Of a DNA stretch of 36,411 nt, positions 32,220-36,411 are shown one piece after another (position 1 is the stretch's first letter; each line of letters starts with the position of its first letter). Origin of the DNA: Micromonospora rosaria (GTDB taxonomy: Bacteria > Actinomycetota > Actinomycetes > Mycobacteriales > Micromonosporaceae); assembly GCF_001567585.1 (NCBI RefSeq), contig NZ_LRQV01000065.1, positions 1-36,411 of the forward strand, in the 5' to 3' direction. A program made the position numbers and the translations under genes. The notes under the pieces are model-generated. The model worked only from the letters and a program-made list of their open reading frames with translations. It was not told the origin of the DNA and did not search any database.

Positions 32220-32242
32220 GTTAACAAGGGGCCCTTCCTTGC
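32220..32242 (-). repeat. Palindromic element, copy 5b (inverted half)
   Basis: Only a left half is present, inverted: on the minus strand it reads GCAAGGAAGGGCCCCTTG then TTAAC. It lies 8 bp beyond copy 5a, suggesting insertion next to, or rearrangement of, an earlier copy. Confidence 0.85.
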
Positions 32243-32302
32243 AACCAGGTGGGGTGGGCCGCCGCCGGGCGCGGGGGCGGCTGTGGGCGTTACCCTCGGC
32301 TC

Positions 32303-33223
32303 ATGCTCCGTACCGTCATTCTCGCCGCCGCCCGGTCATCCCGGGTCGAGCGGCTCGTCGCGACGGCCCCCTTCACCCGGGACGTCGTACGCCGGTTCGT
32401 CGCCGGCGAGGGCACCGACGACGCGTTGCGCGCGACCCGCGAACTCGTCGCCGACGGGCTCGCGGTCACCCTCGACAACCTGGGCGAGGACGTGGTCACC
32501 GCCGAGCAGGCCACCGCCACCCGGGACGAGTACCTGTCCCTGTTGGGGGCGCTGCACACCGCCGGGCTCACCCCGGCGGCCGAGGTGAGCGTCAAGCTCT
32601 CCGCGCTCGGCCAGATGATCGACGAGAAACTGGCCTACGACAACGCGCGGGCGATCTGCCAGGCGGCCGACGCGGCGGGTACCACGGTGACCCTCGACAT
32701 GGAGGACCACACCACCACCGACTCGACCCTGGACATCCTGGCCAAGCTGCGCAAGGACCACCCGGGCACCGGGGCGGTGCTCCAGGCGTACCTGCGGCGG
32801 ACCGAGTCGGACTGCCGTGAGCTGGCGTACGCCGGGTCCCGGGTCCGGCTCTGCAAGGGCGCGTACCGGGAGCCCGAGTCGGTGGCGTACCAGGCTGACC
32901 GGGACGTGGACCGCTCCTACGTCCGCTGCCTGAACGTGCTGATGTCCGGCGACGGGTACCCGATGCTGGCCACCCACGACCCGCGCCTGATCGCCATCGG
33001 CGAGGACCGGGCGCGCTGGTTCGACCGGGGGCCGGACCGGTTCGAGTTCCAGATGCTGTACGGCATCCGCCCGGAGGAGCAGGCCCGGCTGTCCGCCGAG
33101 GGGTACACCGTGCGGACCTACGTGCCCTACGGCGACGACTGGTACGGCTACCTGATGCGCCGGCTCGCCGAGCGCCCCGCCAACCTCGCCTTCTTCGGTC
33201 GCGCCCTGGCCTCGAAGAAGTAG
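32303..33223 (+). CDS. putB: Proline dehydrogenase
   Basis: A 306-aa monofunctional FAD-dependent proline dehydrogenase. It oxidises proline to pyrroline-5-carboxylate. AEVSVKLSALG, LDMEDHTTTD, VRLCKGAYREP, ATHDPRLI, FEFQMLYGIR and TYVPYGDDWYGYLMRRLAERPAN are conserved barrel and proline-binding segments. No P5C dehydrogenase gene is in the window. ATG 32303 lies 6 nt after TACCCT (leaderless). Confidence 0.95.
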   Translation: MLRTVILAAARSSRVERLVATAPFTRDVVRRFVAGEGTDDALRATRELVADGLAVTLDNLGEDVVTAEQATATRDEYLSLLGALHTAGLTPAAEVSVKLSALGQMIDEKLAYDNARAICQAADAAGTTVTLDMEDHTTTDSTLDILAKLRKDHPGTGAVLQAYLRRTESDCRELAYAGSRVRLCKGAYREPESVAYQADRDVDRSYVRCLNVLMSGDGYPMLATHDPRLIAIGEDRARWFDRGPDRFEFQMLYGIRPEEQARLSAEGYTVRTYVPYGDDWYGYLMRRLAERPANLAFFGRALASKK

Positions 33224-33283
33224 CCGTCGCCGCGGACACCCCCGGCGGTCCGGGTACGGGGCGGTCGGGTGGAAGCTGATCCC

Positions 33284-34090
33284 ATGAGCGTCCGGGCTGT
33301 CGCAGTCGGTCAGGTGCGGCGGGGCGGCGGGACCGTCTCCTACGAGGTGCACGGCGCGGGGCCGCTGGTGGTCCTCGCGCACGGCATGGGGGAGAACCGC
33401 CGCTCCTACCGGCACCTGATCCCGCTGCTGGTCGCGGCCGGGTACCGGGTCGCCGCCGTGGACGTACGCGGGCACGGCGAGTCCAGCCCGCACTGGCCGT
33501 CGTACGCCCCGGCCGAGGTCGGTGCCGACCTGCTCGCCGTGGTGCGTACCCTCGGCGGGCCGGCCACCCTGGTCGGCAGCTCCTCCAGCGGGGCCGCCGT
33601 GGTCTTCGCCGCCGCCGAGGCGCCCGACCTGGTCGCCGGGATCGTGCAGATCGCCCCGTTCGTCGCCGAGCCGACGCCCAACCCCCTGACGCGTGCCGCC
33701 CGGGCCCTGGTGCTGCGCAGCCCCCGCCTCTTCGGCAGGTACCACCGCAGGCTCTTCCCCGTCGTCCGGCCGCCCGACGACGCCGCGTACCGCCGGGAGC
33801 TGGTGGCCGGGCTGCGCGGGCGGATGCACGCGGTGCGCGGGGTGGTCGCCCCGGCCACCCCGCACTGGACCGCCCGCGCCGGCCAAGTACGCCAGCCGGT
33901 GCTGGTGCTGATGGGCCGGCAGGATCCCGACTTCGCCGACCCGGCCGCCGAGGCGCGGGCCGCCCGCCGCCGGTTCGCCACCGCCGAGGCCCGGATGATC
34001 GAGGACTCCGGCCACTACCCGCACGCCGACCAACCGGCGGCCACCGCCGCGCAGCTTACCGGGTTCCTGGCGGTGACCGGGCGTGCCTAG
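33284..34090 (+). CDS. Alpha/beta hydrolase
   Basis: A 268-aa hydrolase fold protein with an apparently complete triad: oxyanion region LAHGMGENRRSY, DVRGHGESS, nucleophile elbow VGSSSSGAAV, an acid in MGRQDPDFAD and His in DSGHYPHADQP. The elbow has Ser instead of the usual final Gly. It follows putB on the same strand by 60 nt and may be co-transcribed. Substrate unknown. Confidence 0.86.
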   Translation: MSVRAVAVGQVRRGGGTVSYEVHGAGPLVVLAHGMGENRRSYRHLIPLLVAAGYRVAAVDVRGHGESSPHWPSYAPAEVGADLLAVVRTLGGPATLVGSSSSGAAVVFAAAEAPDLVAGIVQIAPFVAEPTPNPLTRAARALVLRSPRLFGRYHRRLFPVVRPPDDAAYRRELVAGLRGRMHAVRGVVAPATPHWTARAGQVRQPVLVLMGRQDPDFADPAAEARAARRRFATAEARMIEDSGHYPHADQPAATAAQLTGFLAVTGRA

Positions 34091-34562
34091 GGCCACCGTC
34101 GTCTACCGGGGGTACGCCCACCGGCGCCCCGGCCGGTGATCGGCCGCTGTGCGGGCCCGGAACCGGACCTGCCACACTGGTCCCGCTCCCAGGTGGGGTC
34201 CCGGTACGCGTCCGGAAGCGGCCCGGGACGCCCGTCCGGTGGCTCTGGTGGCGCCACCAGAGCCACCGGATGCCGTCCCTGAGGTCGGCGGCTTTCCGTC
34301 CCCATCCGGGCACCCACTGTCACCGCGACGGGTCTTCGTCGCCCGGGGTCGATTCGGACATGCTCGGCACCCGTTCCCGGCGAGGCAGGAAACCCCTGGT
34401 CACGGGCGGGTGAAGCAGCTTCCCCGACATGATCAGTTGTGAGAAGGTATCGCGCCGGTCACAGCCGTCCCGTTACGGTACTGGTAACACGCGCGTTGCC
34501 GACCCGTCGGGAGGGAACCCGTCGGTGAGGCGCGCGCCGGGCATGGGATGGGTCGGTGGGCC
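34091..34562. other. 472-nt gap: 36-bp palindrome and HTH-gene upstream region
   Basis: No gene is supported. In mycobacteria proC (Rv0500) lies at this position, and it is absent here. The gap holds the palindrome at 34235-34270 and, nearer the HTH gene, the inverted arms GTTAC (34472-34476) and GTAAC (34484-34488). Confidence 0.6.
34235..34270. repeat. Perfect 36-bp palindrome
   Basis: All 18 bases of each arm pair (arm starts TCCGGTGGCTCTGGTG), centred between 34252 and 34253 on GGCGCC. It lies 145 nt past the hydrolase stop. It could be a terminator, a protein-binding site or a repeated palindromic element unrelated to the GTGTAAGG family. Confidence 0.9.
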
Positions 34563-34772
34563 ATGGCCGGATCGCAGTCCGACGGGCGGCTGTCGGATGT
34601 CAGGTTCCTCACCGTCGCCGAGGTGGCGACGGTGATGCGGGTGTCGAAGATGACCGTCTATCGGTTGGTGCACAGCGGTGAGCTGGCGGCCGTCCGGGTG
34701 GGCCGGTCGTTCCGGGTGCCCGAGCACGCGGTGCACGAGTACCTGCGGGGCGCCTTCCAGGAGACCGCCTGA
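34563..34772 (+). CDS. Small HTH (excisionase/BldC-type) protein, Rv0500A-like
   Basis: A 69-aa MerR-like winged-HTH protein: FLTVAEVATVMRVSKMTVYR is the HTH, followed by LVHSGELAAVRVGRSFRVPE. It closely resembles Rv0500A in sequence and position (before bS22 and galE2). Excisionase-family naming reflects fold; as a chromosomal gene it is a DNA-binding regulator like BldC. ATG 34563 fits family length; ATG 34548 in the same frame is possible. Confidence 0.9.
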   Translation: MAGSQSDGRLSDVRFLTVAEVATVMRVSKMTVYRLVHSGELAAVRVGRSFRVPEHAVHEYLRGAFQETA

Positions 34773-34815
34773 CGCGCTCGGCGAGTGCGACGTAACGGGC
34801 ATCGACGGGGGCGCG

Positions 34816-34845
34816 TTGGTCCTGCTGACGCTCTCCGGCTACCCT
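34816..34845 (+). promoter_or_regulatory. Promoter of the bS22 gene
   Basis: TTGGTC (34816-34821), 18 nt, TACCCT (34840-34845), with a start expected near 34852. It implies a leader of about 130 nt, which includes a 19-bp inverted repeat at 34924-34942. Confidence 0.5.
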
Positions 34846-34981
34846 GGACCTCGACCGTGACCGCACACCGGTGCGCCCCGACGCCACCAGACTGGTCCGG
34901 TCCGTTGTCCGCAAGCGGTCGCGGACGCCACCAGGTGGCGTCGTCCGGTCCGCCCCGCACGTTGCATCGAAAGGCTGTCGT

Positions 34982-35083
34982 ATGGGCTCGGTGGTCAAGA
35001 AGCGCCGCAAGCGCATGGCTAAGAAGAAGCACCGCAAGCTGCTGCGCAAGACCCGCGTCCAGCGTCGCCGTCTCGGCAAGTGA
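34982..35083 (+). CDS. bS22-type 33-aa ribosomal protein (AURKAIP1/COX24 domain)
   Basis: A 33-residue, very basic protein (GSVVKKRRKRMAKKKHRKLL...). It is equivalent to the mycobacterial Rv0500B product seen in small ribosomal subunit structures as bS22, and carries the AURKAIP1/COX24 C-terminal motif KKHRKLLRKTRVQRRR. It has an AAAGG ribosome site 8 nt upstream of ATG 34982. It has its own promoter and a terminator-like hairpin just after the stop. Confidence 0.93.
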   Translation: MGSVVKKRRKRMAKKKHRKLLRKTRVQRRRLGK

Positions 35084-35088
35084 CCGGC

Positions 35089-35106
35089 GCCGGGCTCCGG
35101 CCCGGC
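35089..35106 (+). terminator. Hairpin after bS22
   Basis: GCCGGGC-TCCG-GCCCGGC: a 7-bp all-GC stem with a tetraloop, 5 nt after the stop codon. Confidence 0.55.
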
Positions 35107-35203
35107 TCCCGGTGACACTTGCCAACTGTCGACCCTCGGAGGCTCAGGTGATCAGGCCGTGGTTGTCCCGGCTCGGTCCCGCCTGCCGGGGGAGGTGCAC
35201 GTC

Positions 35204-36277
35204 GTGACCCCCGACGCCCCCACGGGCGCGTCGGGGGTCGTCGTCGTGACCGGGGTCGGCCGGTACCTCGGTGCCCACGTCGCCTCCCGACTCGCCGCCG
35301 ACCCCCGGATCAGCCGGGTGATCGGCGTCGATCCGGCTCCGCCGGGCGCGGAGATCGCCGGTCTCCTCGACGGGGTCGAACGGGTCCGGGTGGACGCCGG
35401 TTCGCTCGGTGGGCTGCTCGGCGACCTCGACGTCGACGCCGTGGTCCACCTCGCGCTGATCAGCGCCCCCGACCGCCAGCACGGCGGCCGGGCGGCGATG
35501 AAGGACCAGAACGTCATCGGCACGATGCAACTCCTCGCCGCCTGCCAGCGGGCGCCCCGGCTGCGCAAGCTGGTGATCCGGTCGTCGACGGCCGCGTACG
35601 GCGCGTCCTTCCGGGACCCCGCCGTCTTCACCGAGGAGACCGAGCCCCGCGAGGTGCCGCGCGGCGGTTTCGCCCGCGACATCCTCGACATCGAGGGGTA
35701 CGTGCGCGGCTTCCGCCGCCGCCGGCCCGACGTGACCGCGACGGTGCTGCGGTTCGCCCCGTTCATCGGGTCCACCGCGGACACCACGCTCACCCGGTAC
35801 TTCTCCCAGCCGCTGGTGCCCACCATCTTCGGCCGCGACGCGCGGCTCCAGTTCGTGCACGTCGACGACGCGCTGGAGGTGCTGCACCGGTCGGTGGTCG
35901 AGGAGCACCCGGGCACGTACAACGTCGCCGGGCCGGGGGTGCTCTCGCTGTCCCAGGCGATCCGGCGGGCCGGGCGGGTCGCCGTACCGGTGCTGGAGCC
36001 CGGCCTCTCCGGGGCCGCCGCGCTCGCCCGCACGCTCGGCTTCGGCCGCTACGGCCTCGACCAGGTCGACCTCTTCGTGCACGGCCGGGTGGTCGACACC
36101 ACCCGGTTGGTGCGGGAGTACGGCTTCACGCCGCGCACCACCGCCGCCGCCTTCGACGACTTCATCCGCGCCCACCAGGGCGGGGTGCTGCTCGGCCGGG
36201 ACCGGCTCGCCGCCGCGGAACAGTCCGTCCTGGACGGCATCCGGCAGGTCCGCGCCGCCGTACGGGAGCGGTCGTGA
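35204..36277 (+). CDS. NAD-dependent epimerase/dehydratase (GalE2/Rv0501-like)
   Basis: A 357-aa extended SDR. The Rossmann loop is VVVTGVGRYLGAHVASRL (variant GxGxxLG) and a DVDAVVHLAL strand follows; RSSTAAYG and RDILDIEGY cover the catalytic region, where the usual YxxxK appears altered, so catalysis is uncertain. It is otherwise close to mycobacterial Rv0501 in position and length. GTG 35204 is preceded by GGGGGAGG about 8 nt upstream. Its stop overlaps the next start (GTGA). Confidence 0.82.
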   Translation: MTPDAPTGASGVVVVTGVGRYLGAHVASRLAADPRISRVIGVDPAPPGAEIAGLLDGVERVRVDAGSLGGLLGDLDVDAVVHLALISAPDRQHGGRAAMKDQNVIGTMQLLAACQRAPRLRKLVIRSSTAAYGASFRDPAVFTEETEPREVPRGGFARDILDIEGYVRGFRRRRPDVTATVLRFAPFIGSTADTTLTRYFSQPLVPTIFGRDARLQFVHVDDALEVLHRSVVEEHPGTYNVAGPGVLSLSQAIRRAGRVAVPVLEPGLSGAAALARTLGFGRYGLDQVDLFVHGRVVDTTRLVREYGFTPRTTAAAFDDFIRAHQGGVLLGRDRLAAAEQSVLDGIRQVRAAVRERS

Positions 36278-36411
36278 CCCGCCCCGAGGAGCAGAACGGC
36301 CGGGGCCGCTTCGACGTACCGCTGACCGTGGTCGACCCGGCCGCGGAGCCGGCCCGCCGCAACGGGCACCACCGCGCGCCCGCCGCCCCGGCGCACGGGC
36401 CCGCACCGGCC
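36274..36411 (+). CDS. 5' part of the next gene (Rv0502 position), truncated by the window
   Basis: It starts with GTG 36274, overlapping the previous stop. The 46 visible residues are a Pro/Ala/His-rich, disordered-looking N-terminus without domain. Mycobacterial synteny predicts a phospholipid/glycerol acyltransferase (Rv0502); the visible part neither supports nor excludes that. Confidence 0.5.
   Translation, partial: MTRPEEQNGRGRFDVPLTVVDPAAEPARRNGHHRAPAAPAHGPAPA

Noticed and set aside
22958..32242. Open frames encoding RKGPLLTHTV-like peptides at several sites
   Set aside because: They are translations of the palindromic element, not a protein family.
32157..32242. CRISPR-like repeat
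   Set aside because: Elements are dispersed and palindromic, with no regular spacers or cas genes.
34149..34442. A 97-codon open frame in the gap before the HTH gene
   Set aside because: It reads through the 36-bp palindrome, lacks a ribosome site and has no recognisable sequence.
34563..34772. Excisionase of an integrated element
   Set aside because: No integrase, tRNA or attachment repeats nearby, and position and sequence match chromosomal Rv0500A.

Overview
The window is very GC-rich (roughly 73 percent by eye) and has GTG starts, dense -10 boxes 6-7 nt before start codons, mycothiol genes and strongly GC-biased third codon positions. It is actinobacterial, most likely Micromonosporaceae (Micromonospora or a relative). 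Its backbone follows, in order, the Mycobacterium tuberculosis block Rv0475-Rv0502: hbhA-like, DUF2516, murB, an Rv0484c-like SDR, mshA, ybjN-like, gpm, senX3-regX3, an Rv0495c-like gene, ppx, an Rv0498-like isomerase, an Rv0500A-like HTH, the 33-aa bS22-type protein, galE2-like, and the start of a gene where Rv0502 would be. Lineage-specific genes are inserted between these.

Layout. 1-2446: tail of an upstream gene, HBHA-like coiled-coil protein, DUF2516 membrane protein and alpha/beta hydrolase, partly linked by ATGA/GTGA overlaps. 2556-4502: SDR convergent with a WYL regulator. 4626-8292 (minus): ABC ATPase (frameshifted here), permease, histidine kinase and LuxR-type regulator. 8561-10684: EI24/CysZ-like membrane protein converging on a tandem-GNAT/RidA pair. 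10859-13988 (minus): mycothiol-dependent-isomerase-like protein, GH1 beta-glucosidase, LacI regulator. 14056-19150: murB, methyltransferase, SDR, mshA, ybjN-like. 19318-20376: histone-H1-like fusion protein. 20377-20754: a gap with a good promoter and several hairpins. 20755-25960: MFS exporter, gpm, phoU, senX3, regX3 (phosphate control). 26079-30016: second MFS, Cys-rich Rv0495c-like protein, ppx, isomerase. 30061-32110 (minus): lipoprotein, ATP-grasp synthetase-like protein, CGNR zinc-finger protein. 32303-34090: proline dehydrogenase and alpha/beta hydrolase. 34563-36411: HTH protein, bS22, galE2-like, partial gene.

The most unusual feature is a family of about 55-bp palindromic elements at five intergenic sites. 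They share a left end beginning GTGTAAGGAAGGGCCCCC, a core GTTAACGCATACGGTAG and a hairpin right end. Three neighbouring genes take their stop codon (TAA or TGA) from the element's terminal bases, and two others stop within 2 nt of it. Other points for a second look are the candidate structured RNA at 20478-20676, a perfect 36-bp palindrome at 34235-34270, an AT-rich operator-like patch at 15231-15275, tandem repeats between senX3 and regX3, and the G7-tract frameshift in the ABC ATPase. No tRNA, rRNA, CRISPR array, transposase or phage gene was seen.
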